From assembly GCA_022578965.1 (NCBI GenBank), contig MU400544.1:1-64000 (forward strand): DNA of 64,000 nt, read 5' to 3'. The notes below the pieces were generated by a model that worked only from the letters and a program-made list of their open reading frames with translations, did not search any database and had not been told where the DNA came from. Of this stretch, positions 1 to 12,933 are shown piece by piece. How positions within the stretch are numbered: the stretch's first letter is position 1; every line of letters starts with the position of its first letter. The stretch is from Xylaria sp. FL1777 (Eukaryota > Ascomycota > Sordariomycetes > Xylariales > Xylariaceae). A program made the translations under genes and the position numbers.

Positions 1-1640
1 ATATATTATTATAAATTATTTATTATAGTTTTAATAATTTAAAATAATATAAAATAAAGTATTATAAACTTAATATATTTTAAATATTTTTTTTTTATTT
101 TTATAAATAATAAAAGTTTATAAAATATAGCTAATGTTATTTTATAGTTATATAATATTTAAAAATAAAGCAAACCTTTTTAAATATAATAATTTAAATA
201 AAAAACAAATAGTATAAACTAATAAATAATTAGTTGCTTTATTTATATAAACTAAAGTTAATATTAAATAAAAAAAAAGCTATTTTTTTTTAAAAAAAGT
301 AATAATATATTATTATAACTATATAAATAAGCTAAATATATTTAAACTAATAATTATAAAACAATTAATTAAATTTTGCATAATATTTTTATAATTTATA
401 CTAAAATTTTAAATATTATTTTTAAAATTAAAATTATTATATATAAATATAACATTTAAATTATAAATAATATGCTTTAAGTTAAGCTATATATTTATTA
501 ATTTAAATATTAAAACATTAATTAATTAATTATTATATATATAACTTTATTTAGCTATTTTATTTAGCTGTTTTAAAACAAACTTATAGCTAATATATAT
601 TTTAAATTAAGCAAAAATATTAATTATTTAAGTTTATGTTTTATTATTATAAAAATAAATGCTAATAAATTGCTATAAAAAATTGCTTATTAAAAATATA
701 TATATATTTAATAATAAAGCTATAATTATATATGCTTTAATAATATAAAAAAATAATATATTAGTTTTAGTTATATTATAAAATTTATGTTTAGTTTGCT
801 AATTTATAAAAATACTTAAAAAAAAAGCAGCAAAATATAAAAATATATTTTAAATTTAAAACTAAAAAAAACAAAATAACTTTTTAATTTATTATATATT
901 ATAAATATTTTTAATTTAGCAAAGCTTTTTATTAAAAGCTTTAAATGCTTTAAAATTAAATTTAGTAAAAGCTAATTATTTAAATAAAATAAAAAGCTTA
1001 TTTTAAAATATAAAAATATTAGCAATATTATAACTTATATTATTTTTTTTAAATTTTATTTAAATATTAGCTTTTTAAAAACACTATTAAACTTTAAAGT
1101 TTTTTAATATATTAATTATTTTATGCATTTATAGCTTTAATTAATTATTAATTATAATTTATAATAAAAGCTATTTTTTTAAAAACTAATAAAAATTATA
1201 GCTTTAATTATAATTATAATATTAATACTTTTATATATTTGTTATAATTTATTACTAGCGTATAAAATTAGATTTTTTATTTAAATTATTACTTTTATAA
1301 TTAAAATTATTTTTAAAATTAAAAGCAATAAAAGTAGTATTAAAAAAATTAATTAATTTAAATATAAAAAGTAATATAAACGCTAATATAATAAACTATA
1401 TAAGCAAGCAAAATAATCGCAAAAAAAACAATAATAAAAAAAATAATATTTTAGTTAAAAAATCTATAATATATAATGCAATAAAAACTAAGCATTAAAA
1501 AAATATAAAAAAAATATAACTATATATAAAATATAATAATTAATTAATTAAATATAACTTTAAATAGATTTAAAGTTATTGCATAAATAAATTATAGTTT
1601 ATTGTTTTTTAAATAAAAACATAAGCAGAAAAATCAACAT
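1..1640. repeat. AT-rich RIP-like tract (edge of a larger block)
   Basis: The sequence is almost entirely A and T, with scattered G and C mostly as GpC dinucleotides. Stop codons are dense in all frames and no protein can be read. Composition changes abruptly to normal near 1640. It matches the large island at 22,090-41,050 in texture, so I read it as the end of another RIP-mutated transposon block. The element family cannot be recognised here. Confidence 0.8.
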
Positions 1641-4338
1641 AGTTGCTTTAAACCAGAATTCCGAGTTTGTATTAAGGGAGGTAAGAAGGGTTATAATTGG
1701 TAAAGGGGTGGTGTAGCTGGGGAGGTACAAACGCAAGGACCATTCTGGTCTGAGGCACCTGAGATAACTATGGTCCTCCTATGTCGAGAGCAAAGCCGAC
1801 CCCCTTGGGTCCAAATTGCTGTACATTGCTAGAACGAGACATGCGAGAATGCATGGCCCAAGTAACCGCAGTTACAACCCGTCAGACGTCACGGTCGTTT
1901 GGGAGGGCATCGAGCAACATGCCATTGATAGAGTCAAGCTCCCCTATTCAAGAATTATGGAAGGGGAGTGTCGAGCACCTGGCACACGGTTGAGCCAGAT
2001 AGCAGTCAGAAAGGTACTACTTGCAAGATTCATATATGTCCCTTTAACTGCTGTGGTTATAATGTTGAAATAGGACCTAACAGGTGCGCGCTGTATCTTT
2101 AGCGGCCTTTTATATATAGTTACACATTGAAGTATTAGCTAGATGCTTCTCACTTATCCCACAGCCTAGCACTTGATGTTTATACGGGAGAAGGGACAGA
2201 GGTGACTCTGTGTCAGGTGATATAGTCACATATAGACCCCTAGGGTCTATATAGTAGGCTTGGTGTATATATATGGGCTATTCCCACCAACTACCATTGG
2301 GAAGGCTAGGGGCCAATTGACCAACGTACCGGCTACTGACCCCTTTACTACCTGCTATGTGACTGCGTACGGGCTACCCATTGACTCCGGAACAATACCC
2401 TCTGACACTCTGATATTTAATACCGTGGGTATAAGTCTGTATGTTCAGGCTTTCCGCGGAAATAAATGATTCATACGATTTCTCGTAATAGACAGGATAC
2501 ATGAGCCAAATCAGGCGCTATGTGCCAGAGAATACGACTCACCACATATCTGTGGGGTTTCGCTTTGAAACGTGGTCATTCAGCGAAAACTAGAATTCAT
2601 GAGAAGGGCCGAGGGTAGTATCTTGATGATTCTAGCCACATTATGGGGGAGGCAATTGAATTCCATTCATTAACTAGTAGTTGGTCCGAAGGACGGAGAG
2701 AGAGAAAGTGAGGGAAAGTTTTGAATATGAAGCCTGGCAGTCTACAATAGTGACACCTAGGCCATCACCAACCTCCCTAGTTCTTATCCCAAGTTTCTTG
2801 GCTGTCATTAAGGGCTTGATGAAACTATTAGTAGCTAAATAATCCGAAGTAGTTTTGGTTGATCGGGATAGCTGTTGCAAAGCAGGTAGTTTAGGGAATT
2901 TTATGTGTAGCCGTTACTCCTTGCTCGTTAACACAGGTTGCTAAGGAGGCTTATGTACCTAAGTTCTTATTTTTCGACTAAATATTGTTCACCGTTTTTA
3001 ATAACTTTGCTTCATTTTTAATAAATAGTCTCTTATGGTAAATAATCGAAGTACTAGCTTGTTATATATTATAAAACCTTTGCTATAAAATAATGATAGT
3101 TGTTTTTTAAAGTTAAATTATATTAGGTAAAAACTTTAATATTCTTTACTAGTGAATTTGCATTATGTAACTATAGACATTTGATTTTAAAGAAGATGAA
3201 GTTTGGTGTAAATGGAGTATTAGCGAAGTCTTTCTCAGGAATTGTTGACCTAAAGTGAACAGATCAACTAGTTAGTACCAAGTCGGATAATAGGTAGGTA
3301 GTAGGTAGGGCCCAATGGTACAGCCAATTAATTCCGTTTAATTCCTAAACCTTCTCAATATCTTGGGGAAACGATCCATACATATATTCACGGAGGCCAC
3401 TATAGCCATTCCAGTCTCTATCATAAGGATCAGATATGGTCCGGAGCTCACTGGTTGTATTATATAGCCAGGTTCACCGTGTTGATACAAATGAAGGCCA
3501 AGACTTTTGCCTTTCTTTCTCTTGCTCTTTCTTTCTCCCAACTCCTACCTTACATGATTGCATGTAGAATATTAGAACGCTGTTGCTTGCTGAGAGGCTA
3601 GTAATTACTAGTGCGCCCCGTGTATTAGCAAGTATACGTGTATGTAGAGTTTACAGCCCTGTCAATGATTCAATGACATGCCGTGCCTAGACTAGTAGAC
3701 TGGTAGCGTGTGCGGGTTCATATAAGAGGAAGAAAATAAAGCCCGGGTAATACTGTACCGGTACACTTACGAATGATTGAGGAATGGCATGCATCTGTCC
3801 ATGTATATACCAGACGTACACGGTCCCAAGCACATCGTTTAGGAGCTACGTTAGTCAGAATGGATACCACATGAGCGCTGTGTGGCAGTAAGTAATAATG
3901 GTGAAGTCCCCGTTCCGAGATTTCGGCCGATCACGCATTAGCGGGATCAGATTATTCATCCCGACAACCCAAATTGGAAATAGGTCCCTACCGGGGTGCT
4001 AAGGTGTCTTGTAGAGATCAGCCCGGACAAGTCCCGGATGTCTGTACGCGCTTAGAAATATCACGTCCGCAAGCGGCATGGGGTGTAGCAAATGGCTAAC
4101 CTATTGGCAATCAATTGCTTTGTAATCTAGAGGCGCCACATATAGATGCCGATTGCTAAACGCTATTAGTATGCTGAACAATTATATATGTGTGGGGTTT
4201 GCGGTTCAGTATAGACACGTACATAAATGAGATGTGTGAAGCTGTGATGAGCCGGCCTCTATTTAGCTAATATGTCACACTTCCTCACCACTACGTATTG
4301 TTTACGAATAGAAAGGTCTACGTCCAGTACTCACAACA
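1641..4338. other. Gene-free normal-composition DNA
   Basis: About 2.7 kb of mixed composition with only short, unconvincing open frames and no recognisable protein. It holds a perfect inverted repeat at 2230-2252 and a few TAGGTAGG runs near 3295-3310. 2970-3190 is again AT-richer. It may contain decayed sequence or the upstream region of the glutathione S-transferase gene. Confidence 0.6.
2230..2252. repeat. Perfect 10-bp inverted repeat
   Basis: Arms ATATAGACCC and GGGTCTATAT are separated by three bases (CTA). No nearby coding frame is convincing, so a role as terminator, binding site or element end cannot be decided. Confidence 0.6.
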
Positions 4339-5177
4339 ATGCCTGCTCCTCTGAAACCCATTAAGACGTATGGTAAGGGTGGCCCCAACCCGCCTAAGGT
4401 GATTATGATCCTTGAGGAGCTCGGCCTTCCCTACGAGGTGGTCCCCACTGGTTTTGCGGATGTCAAAAAGCCGGAATATCTCACCATCAACCCCAACGGG
4501 CGCCTGCCAGCTATATCTGACCCCAACACTGACCTGACGATGTGGGAGTCGGGCGCCATCGTCGAGTACCTCGTGGAGACTTACGACAAAGACAACAAAA
4601 TCAGCTTCCCGAGGGGATCGAGAGAGAGCTATCTCACGAAGCAGTGGCTGTACTTCCAGGCGACTGGACAGGGCCCTTATTACGGGCAGGCGGTGGTGAG
4701 TGGACTGAAGTCGATTTTAATATGCTGTCGTAGAGGAAGTTCGTTGTTAACTGTAATCATCAAAGTGGTTCACAAAATTTCACCCCGAGAAAATCCAGAG
4801 CGCCATTGATCGCTATGTCAAGGAGATCTACCGCGTCACCGGGGTAGTCGAGGGCCATCTTGCGCAGGAGAAGGCCAAGTCCGGCGGTAGTGACGGACCC
4901 TGGCTTGTGGGAGGCAAGATCACCTTTGCCGATATTGCCTGGTTCATGTGGCAATTTAAGATCGCATCTGTCGTGCAGGATAATGGTAAGTTGTTACGGA
5001 GAACGTATTGCATGTCTTATTCATATCCTCTGCTTTTCCATTTCTTCAAAAACTTCACTGACTGCTTGTACCGAAGCTGTCAACTATGACGGATACCCGC
5101 ATGTCAAGGATTGGCTCGAGAGATTGGCATCGCGCCCATCTATCAAGTACGCGGTGCAGCTGGCTGACAGTGCCTAA
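4339..5177 (+). CDS. Glutathione S-transferase (Ure2/GstA-like)
   Basis: This is a cytosolic-type glutathione transferase, expected to conjugate glutathione to electrophiles or act in peroxide and xenobiotic defence. I place exons at 4339-4695, 4766-4985 and 5077-5177, giving 225 aa. The N-terminal thioredoxin-like domain is residues 5-88, with the GPNPPKV segment near the active site, INPNGRLPAI (cis-Pro) and the WESGAIVEYL glutathione-binding motif. The C-terminal helical domain has KQWLYFQATGQGPYYGQA, FHPEKI, and WLVGGKITFADIAW, which is the usual N-capping/hydrophobic staple region. Intron 1 uses GTGAGT and intron 2 GTAAGT. Splicing restores the family sequence exactly (…QAV-WFTKFHPEKI…), which supports the model. 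GSTs of this type occur both as housekeeping genes and in secondary-metabolite clusters. The distance of about 37 kb from the anthraquinone genes argues against membership there. Confidence 0.92.
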
Positions 5178-5969
5178 GTAAGTACTCGTCATTCGCTGAG
5201 GCCATTCTCAATAAATACGGGTAGGGCAAGAGAAGGGAGCATGTTTAGAGGCTCGCTTTAGAGCATAGAGTTTTATATAATGAAAATTTAGAACTTGGGG
5301 TAAGCTGAGCAACACATGAGGTGTCCAATTAGCCTGAGCCGTCTTGACATGTGCATATAATGGTACTTGTGGCTCGGTTTATAACCCCCACGCGCTTCAG
5401 CCACAGGCAGGTGAGGACCGGATACCCGTACCTCTGCCCGTACCTAGGTACCTATGTACGCAGTAGGTAATTACCTCTTTTGGTAGGTTAGGTACCTATC
5501 GCCATGAAAAGGGGGCCACAACGCTCCACGTCACCAGCCAGACGACGTACTTGGCTTGTCAGAATGCACCTTTACGTCCCAGTCATTCTATAATTAACCC
5601 CAGAGCCATGACACACACACATATTCCTCTAGACCACTGTGACCAGTCCAAATGTATGCCTAGGTGCGATATAAACATACCCTTGATGGTGAACCAATAG
5701 GATACCTGTTTATGACCCTGCGGTTGCTCCATCCGTCCTCCACCATTCCGCGGCTACACGCAGCCTCCCATCCCTCCTCTTCCCGTAACGCTGGTCTCGC
5801 CCGACAAGCCACCCTGATCGACTTCAACCGCAGAGGGGGGAGTCACCGAGCCGAACACGTCGTCGGCGACGAGGTCGAGCTTGACGAATACCCAGAGCTA
5901 GCATCGCGCGAACAAAGAAAGACAGCCAAGCGGGCAGAGAAGAAGCGGTGGCTCGACGAGCAAGACGAG
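5178..5969. other. Intergenic region with TAGGTACC-type palindromes
   Basis: This separates the GST stop from the phosphate-transporter start. 5440-5505 is packed with TACCTAGGTACC / GGTAGGT words. 5712-5969 is an open frame continuous with the transporter (see the transporter entry). No separate gene is seen. Confidence 0.6.
5440..5505. repeat. TAGGTACCTA-type short palindrome cluster
   Basis: Overlapping copies of ACCTAGGTACCTA and GGTAGGTTAGGTACC lie between two genes. Similar clusters occur near 9105-9165, 13941-13983, 18717-18876 and 54478-54800, always between genes in this window. Confidence 0.7.
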
Positions 5970-8738
5970 ATGAAGTTCTCCCACAGCGTCCAGTTCAATG
6001 CTGTTCCGGACTGGAGCAGCCATTACATCGCCTACAGCAACCTTAAAAAGCTGTCAGTTCTCTCCCCTTAGACGGGCCCTCCCTCGCTTCCTCACGCACT
6101 GACCCAGTCTCCAAAGTATCTATCAGCTCGAGAAGACGATACACCAGCCTGGTGTCGCCGATGTCGAGACGAGACCCCTCCTTCGAGATGAGGATCCCGA
6201 GACTGTCTTCTCCAGGGCTCTGGATGTCGAGCTAGAAAAGATCTCTTCCTTCTTCGGCGTCAAAGAGAGGGAGTTGCTCGACGAGGTTGACGAACTACTA
6301 CGAGATATCGATTTATTTGACGACGCTGGGGAGGGTGGACAACGTGACCCTCAGCGACCGGCCATACTCCACCCCAGTGCTGACCAGATCAAGCGCACGA
6401 GTGGCCCGAGGAGCAGCCGCAGCAACCACAGCATGCGCTCTACCGACGACGGTATCGAGGACAGCGACGATGACGACGGAGATGAGACATCGGCACTGAA
6501 CAAGAACCGACGATCTAGCCTTGGCAGCGCTTACGGACGACGCCGCCGCACATTCGCCAACGCCCATGCGCCTACAGATATGACCGCGTCTACCGACCTT
6601 ACCAAGTCGATGCGCAGGTATAGTGTGGGCTTCGATGACTATGCCGAGACGGCAGAGTTATTCTCAGATGGCATCATGCTCAAGAAGCGCATCGTTGGCC
6701 TTTACGTTCAGTTGTGTGAGCTTAAATCCTATGTACAGCTTAACAGGACTGGCTTCAATAAGATCCTCAAGAAGTTTGACAAGATTATCGACAGAGAGCT
6801 CCGGCCTAAGTACATGGAAGCTGCCGTCGATTCGTCCTACACCTTTTTACGGGAGACCATGAGCCAGCTGGAAGGGAAAATCGAGGAGATGGAGAAAGCA
6901 TATGCTAATATTGTAACCCAAGGAGACGAATCCCTTGCCAGGAAGGACCTGCGATCACATTTGAGAGAGCATGTCGTATGGGAGAGGAACACGGTCTGGC
7001 GAGATCTGATCGGCATGGAGCGACGCGCTGAAGCCGCTAGTCTTGGTAAAGGTCTCGTCGGCGTTTCCAATGATGGCATGAAAGTCAGACTGCAAGGCGA
7101 CGATGCCCCCGCTGTGTCAACTAGAGAGATCACCACACCTATCGGCCGTTTCACTTGTCCAACTTGGCTGTTCGGCTCGTCTATGTTGACTACATTATGC
7201 ATCATCGCCATTTTCTTGGTATTTCTGACCGTCCCCATAATAGAGAAGCCAGAGCAACAAGCATGCTTGGCCATGCTCATTTTTGTTAGCTTGCTATGGG
7301 CCACTGAGGTAAGCCTTTCCGTCTAGCGCAGTGCAGTATGAAACTGACCTAGCGATTACAGGCCATCCCCCTTTTTGTAACCTCGCTGCTTGTCCCATTC
7401 CTCTGTGTTGTTCTCAGGGTGGTACGGTCGGACGATGCGCCGCATCCGAGACTGGACTCGAAAGAAGCGACAAATTATGTCTTCTCGGCCATGTGGACGC
7501 CCGTCATCATGCTACTCTTGGGTGGGTTTACTGTTGCCGCGGCCTTGTCTAAGTGTAAGATTGATAAGCGCATCGCTACATTCGTCTTGAGCAAGGCGGG
7601 TACGCGACCGCGGACCGTGCTCATCGCCAACATGTTTGTCGCTGCATTTGCAAGTATGCTCGTAAGCAATGTTGCAGCACCGGTTCTCTGCTTTAGTATC
7701 ATCGAGGTGCGTATGAGGTTAAACCTTAGCATGGAGAATTTGGTACTAACGCCTCGTGGTAGCCGATGCTGCGCAACCTGCCGTACGGCTCGAATATGTC
7801 TAAAGCTGTAATTATGGGCATAGCGCTTGCCTCTAATATTGGCGGTATGCTGTCGCCTATCGCGTCGCCACAGAACGTGGTGGCTTTGGGCATCATGGAA
7901 CCCCCACCGACGTGGGGCCAATGGCTCTTCATTGTAATCCCGGTCGGCATCGTGTCTCTCTTCCTTATATGGGTCATACTGCTGCTTACCTTCAATCCTG
8001 GGAGAGGTACTATGATCGTACCCATCCGTTCGGTCAGGGAGCAGTTTACGGGCTTGCAGTGGTTTGTCTCCATCGTCTGTTTAACTACGATCGGCCTCTG
8101 GTGTGCGAGCCATGCGCTCGAGTCGACGTTTGGTCACATGGGTGTCATTGCTATTTTGCCCATCGTGGTTTTCTTCGGGGTAGGGATCCTTACCAAGGAG
8201 GACTTCAACAATTTCCCCTGGACTATCATCATCCTGGCAGCCGGTGGCCTCTCGCTAGGCAAAGCGGTCGAGTCATCAGGCCTGCTTCACACGGTAGCGA
8301 CTAAGATCTCGGCCGAGGTGCAGGAGCTAGATCTCTATGTGGTGCTCCTCATTTTCTCGAGTCTGGCACTTGTAATCGCCACGTTCATCAGTCACACGGT
8401 GGCGGCGTTAATCCTCTTGCCGCTCGTCTATGACATTGGAAAGGCGATGGAGCAGCCACATCCAAATCTATTGGTCATGGCGACGACGCTCATGTGTAGC
8501 GCAGCCATGGGCCTTCCGACCAGTGGATTCCCTAACATGAGTGAGTGTTTGCTTGGTGATGTCCTGATGTGCGCGCGAGGACTAATTGTGAACAGCTGCC
8601 ATCATGAAAGAAGATGCGACGGGTGAGCGGTATCTCTCAGTGAAACATTTCATCAGCCGTGGCATTCCCAGCAGCATTGTCTCTCTCTGTGTCGTTGTCA
8701 CCATCGGATATGGTGCGATGCGTGTGGTTGGGATGTAG
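5970..8738 (+). CDS. SPX-domain low-affinity phosphate transporter (Pho91/Pho87/Pho90 family)
   Basis: This is a membrane carrier moving inorganic phosphate with Na+ or H+. An N-terminal SPX domain senses inositol pyrophosphates. Yeast relatives act at the plasma membrane (Pho87/90) or vacuole (Pho91). Exons are 5970-6052, 6117-7308, 7362-7706, 7763-8540 and 8596-8738, giving 846 aa. The start was chosen because SPX proteins begin MKFSHSVQFNAVPDW here. SPX helices continue with YSNLKKLIYQLEK and FDKIIDREL. An acidic/Ser-rich linker follows, then the CitMHS/DASS-type transmembrane domain: hydrophobic segments from about residue 400 on, the SNVAAPVLCFSII and SPIASPQN signature hairpins, and a terminal segment ending in GYGAMRVVGM. 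All junctions restore family sequence, e.g. FPNM-TAIMKED. The same frame stays open upstream to an ATG at 5712, so an 86-residue extension is possible but atypical. Confidence 0.93.
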
Positions 8739-9386
8739 ACATACTCAGGCTTCCTTGGATAGGATACCAGCGGTACTGGGAATTTGGCTTATTGGGTAAC
8801 AACTATACGGAATCGCTGTAAATGGTATAATTACACCTGCTGCTATCTAGCTATCTAGTATATGTTGGATATATGTGTGTGGATATACTGTGTATGCGTC
8901 GTCCTGAAAGTGATCCCTGGGTTAATCACCATTCCAATCAAGTTTACCTACAGATAAGTACCTAATCAGGACGCCTATGCTTGTGGGCGGTATATATGTG
9001 GTTATCTAGATTCATCGTTGTAGTCAAAGGTGAGAATAGAGTGTTACGTAAGTATAGTGCAATGACTTACGTATCCGTGTGCACCTCATACATTACCTAA
9101 ATTAGTAGGTATCCCGGCTATTATATATCCACAGTACCTTAAGTACCTACCTGGTAGGTAACGGATCGCTCCACCCTACCGATGACATCGATCCCCTGAT
9201 ATGCCTCTAATCCTACCGACCTGTGTCTCTTTTCTCCAACAACATCTGCGTTATACTGCCTATCACATGGAGATTCCGTACACAGCAGTCGGCTCTTCTC
9301 TTTGCAACACAAAAATACGCCTCACATTGTCGATGAATTCCCAGCTAGCTTAAAACGGGTGCTTTGCAGGGGTGCTGCTGGCGGCC
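8739..9386. other. Intergenic region
   Basis: This separates the transporter stop from the Vps39 start. It contains TACC/GGTA-rich words around 9105-9165. No gene or RNA is recognised. Confidence 0.6.
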
Positions 9387-12300
9387 ATGCTCTCCGCATT
9401 CACAGCTCGCCCCATCATCGAGCTGAAGCAGCGAGACAAATCCAAGATCGAGACCATATTGGCTTATGGTGAGACTGCGTCTCGCGTTCTTATACGTCTA
9501 CGTCTACGTCTTCGTCTTCGTTGGATGTACGAGTTTGCTAATCCGATTCGTAAATAGGTGATCGAGTCCTCGTCGGCCTGAACACCGGCGCTCTGCGCGT
9601 ATATCGACTGAACGAATTACCGACTTCGCCGAGAGCGCCTTCGAACGGCAGCGCGTCGTCTCTTCCGGACAGCCAGCAGCCTACATACTCCCCATCGCCT
9701 TCTCACACCCTCTCCCGGTCAGGATCGCAGTCAGCCCCTCCCAGAAAACCAACTGATCTCCTGCGTGAAGTCGAACGGTTCTCGACCCGCGCCATCGACC
9801 AGCTCGCCATCATCAAGGAGGCCAACACCCTCGTCTCCCTCTCCAACTATCATATCTCTCTCCACGATCTTCAAACCTATGAGCTGATCGAGACCATCTC
9901 ACGAACCAAGAATGCTACTTGTTTCGCAGTCACGAGCAATATTGTCAAGGATCCCGCAACCGGCATTCCAGAGATCATCAGCCGTCTTGCTGTTGCTGTA
10001 AAGAGACGTCTGTTGCTATGGAGTTGGCACGAGAGTGAGCTTCATGAGGATGTCGCCGAGGTAGTGTTGCCAGAAGCGATCCGAACCGTCACTTGGGCTA
10101 GCGCTACCAAGGTCGTATGCGGCATGAACGCCGGCTATGTACTAGTCGATGTGACTACCTCCGAGACTCAGGAAATAGCAGGAGTCGGTGCCGCTGCTGC
10201 CGGCGGGCAAGGCAGCCGCTTTGGCGCTGCGAGTATGGGCTATATGGGCTTGGGTGGGTTCGTGCCGAGGCCGCTTGCTGCGCGACTCGCAGAGGGCGAG
10301 ATGCTGCTCGCCAAAGATATACACTCTCTCTTCATCGACACCGATGGTAAACCTCTTGAGAAGCGCCAGGTCCCGTGGCAGAGTGCACCTGAGAGCATCG
10401 GATACAGCTACCCGTACATCCTCGCCCTTCAGCCACCAACCAAAGGTTCGTTGGAGGTTCGCAATCCTGAGACTCTCAATTTGCTGCAGACCATTGAACT
10501 CGCCGGTGCCGCACAATTGCACTTTCCACCTCCCACCGTCAGCCTCGCACACGCTGGGAAGGGCTTTCACATAAGCAGCGATCGAGTTGTTTGGAAGATG
10601 GATGCAACAGATTATGATACCCAGGTGCAGGAACTCATGGAGAAAGCCCAATATGATGAGGCCATTAGCATTTTGAGCATGTTAGAAGACGCGTTACTAA
10701 AGGATAAGGTTGGAACGACGCGTGAAGTGAAAATGCTCAAGGCAGAAACCCTCTTTAAGCAAAGAAAGTTCCGACAGAGCTTAGATTTGTTCAACGAAGA
10801 CGACGTGCATGCCCCTCCGGAGCGAGTTCTCAGGCTATACCCGAGAGTTATTGCCGGGGAGCTGTCGGTTGAGACAGGTGAAGAAGGGGGGGGGGGGACG
10901 ACGGAAGACGACTATAATGACCATGACGACGACGAAGCTGGTGCCAACGGTGATAAAGGAACAAAGGTCGACATGGTCATAGATTCTGGCTCAACACTCA
11001 AAATGCCTGGAGCGGGAGGATTCGCGAAATATTGGATAGGTGGCGGTCATCGTAAAACCGATTCCGACACTGCCTCTATTGCATCATCCAAGCTAGGCGT
11101 CACTGACAATGATGATGCTGCCAGTATCAAACCCAAGATAAAGGGCCCAGAAGATGGTGGTCTTTTGGAAGGAAAGGAATTGACTAAAGCTGTTCGCGAG
11201 CTTAATAGCTTTCTAGCCGGCACAAGAGCCCGTCTCCAGCGCGTCATTGATCCAGAGACGGGCAGACTCCGGCCACGGAAAGTCACATTAGGCTTGGCTC
11301 AATCATTGAGCACGGATGAAAACCTGGATGCCCTGCTGACTGATAATCGCTCTGAAAATGAAGAGCAACTGGAGCAAGAGCTTCGACGTACCTTCACCCT
11401 TGTCGATACGACTTTGTTCCGCGGTTACATGTTCTGTCAACCCTCTCTAGCCCCGTCCCTTTTCCGTATTCCCAATTTCTGTGATCCGGCCGTCGTAAAC
11501 GAGAAGCTTCTAGAACATAACCGATATAACGAGCTAGTGGATTTCTTCTATGGTAAGAAACTTCATCGAGACGCTTTGACACTACTTCAGAGGTTTGGCG
11601 ACGTGGCTACTGATGGAGGGTCCACCAGGCTCAAGGTCAATGGACACGACAAGACCGAAGTCGAAATTCCCGAGCAGCTTCGTGGACCTCGAAGGACGGT
11701 TGGTTATCTCCAGAGCCTGCCGCCCGAGATGACAGATCTCATCTTAGAGTTCGCTAGTTGGGTTCTTAGGCGGGATCCTAACTTGGGAATGGAAGTATTC
11801 CTTGCTGATAGTGAGAATGCCGAAACTCTTCCACGTGAGAAAGTTGTCGACTATCTGGGAGGAATCAGTGTCAACCTTGAGATTCAATATCTAGAACATA
11901 TCATTGATGAGTTAGGGGACGGAACACCAGAATTTCATAACCGCTTAGTCGAGCTGCTTATCATCGCTCTAAAAGACGAAGATCGGGGCGTCAAATGGGA
12001 GGAAAGGCTACATAAGTTGGTTGGATTTTTGAAGGAAAGTCATCAGTACGGTCTTACTCGGGCTTTCGGCATGATTCCTCGAGACGGTATGTCTATGCTC
12101 AAGGGACAGAGGTTTCACAGAAGTTGCTAATTGAATGAGCAGACCCAGCTTTCTATGAAGCTCAGGCCGTAGTGCTCAGTAATATGGGCAATCATAAACA
12201 AGCACTTGAGATATATGTCTTCAAGATGCAGAATTATGTAAAAGCGGAGGAGTATGTAGCGTTCTTTTTTTCCCCTAACACCCCCCTCCACCAAAAAAAA

Positions 12301-12933
12301 GAAAAGACAAGAAGGCTCTAGACGAAGGTACGGCTAGGTTAACCAAAATCCAGATACTGTAATCATATCCATGCTTTGCAGAGCGAGCGGCACGACTCTG
12401 CAGATGGTTCCCCTATTAATCAGGACGAGCACGATGCCACAGCATCAATCTATCATACTCTATTGTCTCTCTATTTAACACCTCCGCCACCGCACGAGCC
12501 GAACCTAGAGCCGGCATTGTCTCTCCTCTCGAGGCACGGTTCTCGCTTACCGGCTACCTCAACACTGTCGCTCATTCCCGACACGCTCCCCGTCGCAGAC
12601 CTGGCATCATACTTCCGCGGGCGCATACGTGCGGCGAACAGCATTGTGTCAGAAACACGCATAGTCGAGGCGCTGCGGAAAGTGCAGCTAGTCAATACGC
12701 AAGCGCTTCTGTTATTCGGCAACGAAATACCAGGCAGCGGGCAAAGAGGACGCAATAGACGCGTCGTCATCCCTGAGGAGAGGGTCTGCGGCGTCTGCCA
12801 TAAGAGACTGGGGAATAGCGTAGTAGCCGTCCTCCCGGATAACAGTGTCGTGCATTACGGGTGTCTAGGCAAGGGCAAAGGACGTAGTACTAGTCGTCCA
12901 CGCGTGGCGGGCTCTTGGGGTAGACACGGCTGA
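9387..12933 (+). CDS. VPS39: Vps39/Vam6 HOPS-complex subunit
   Basis: This tethering subunit binds Ypt7 on the vacuole/late endosome as part of HOPS. In yeast it also functions at vacuole-mitochondria contacts. Exons are 9387-9468, 9558-12086, 12143-about 12255 and about 12382-12933, giving about 1,091 aa. The N-terminus (MLSAFTARPIIELKQRDKS) opens a CNH/citron-homology propeller (RVLVGLNTGALRVYRL, IDQLAIIKEANTLVSLSNY). A clathrin-repeat-like helical region follows (AQYDEAISILSMLEDALL, FKQRKFRQSLDLF). The C-terminal zinc-binding end has CGVCHKRLG and VVHYGC. The last intron is uncertain. The better donor GTATGT at 12252 requires an acceptor after 12383; GTAGCG at 12256 pairs in frame with the acceptor at 12381. 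A run of 12 G near 10887 encodes glycines and could hide an indel. The gene is convergent with the Gon7-like gene. Confidence 0.92.

Noticed and set aside
1781..2073. Overlapping short open frames after the first AT block
   Set aside because: No start context, splice sites, family motif or codon bias; two frames overlap equally.
4339..5177. GST as a member of the anthraquinone cluster
   Set aside because: GSTs occur in some emodin-type clusters, but 37 kb and several housekeeping genes separate it from the three cluster genes.
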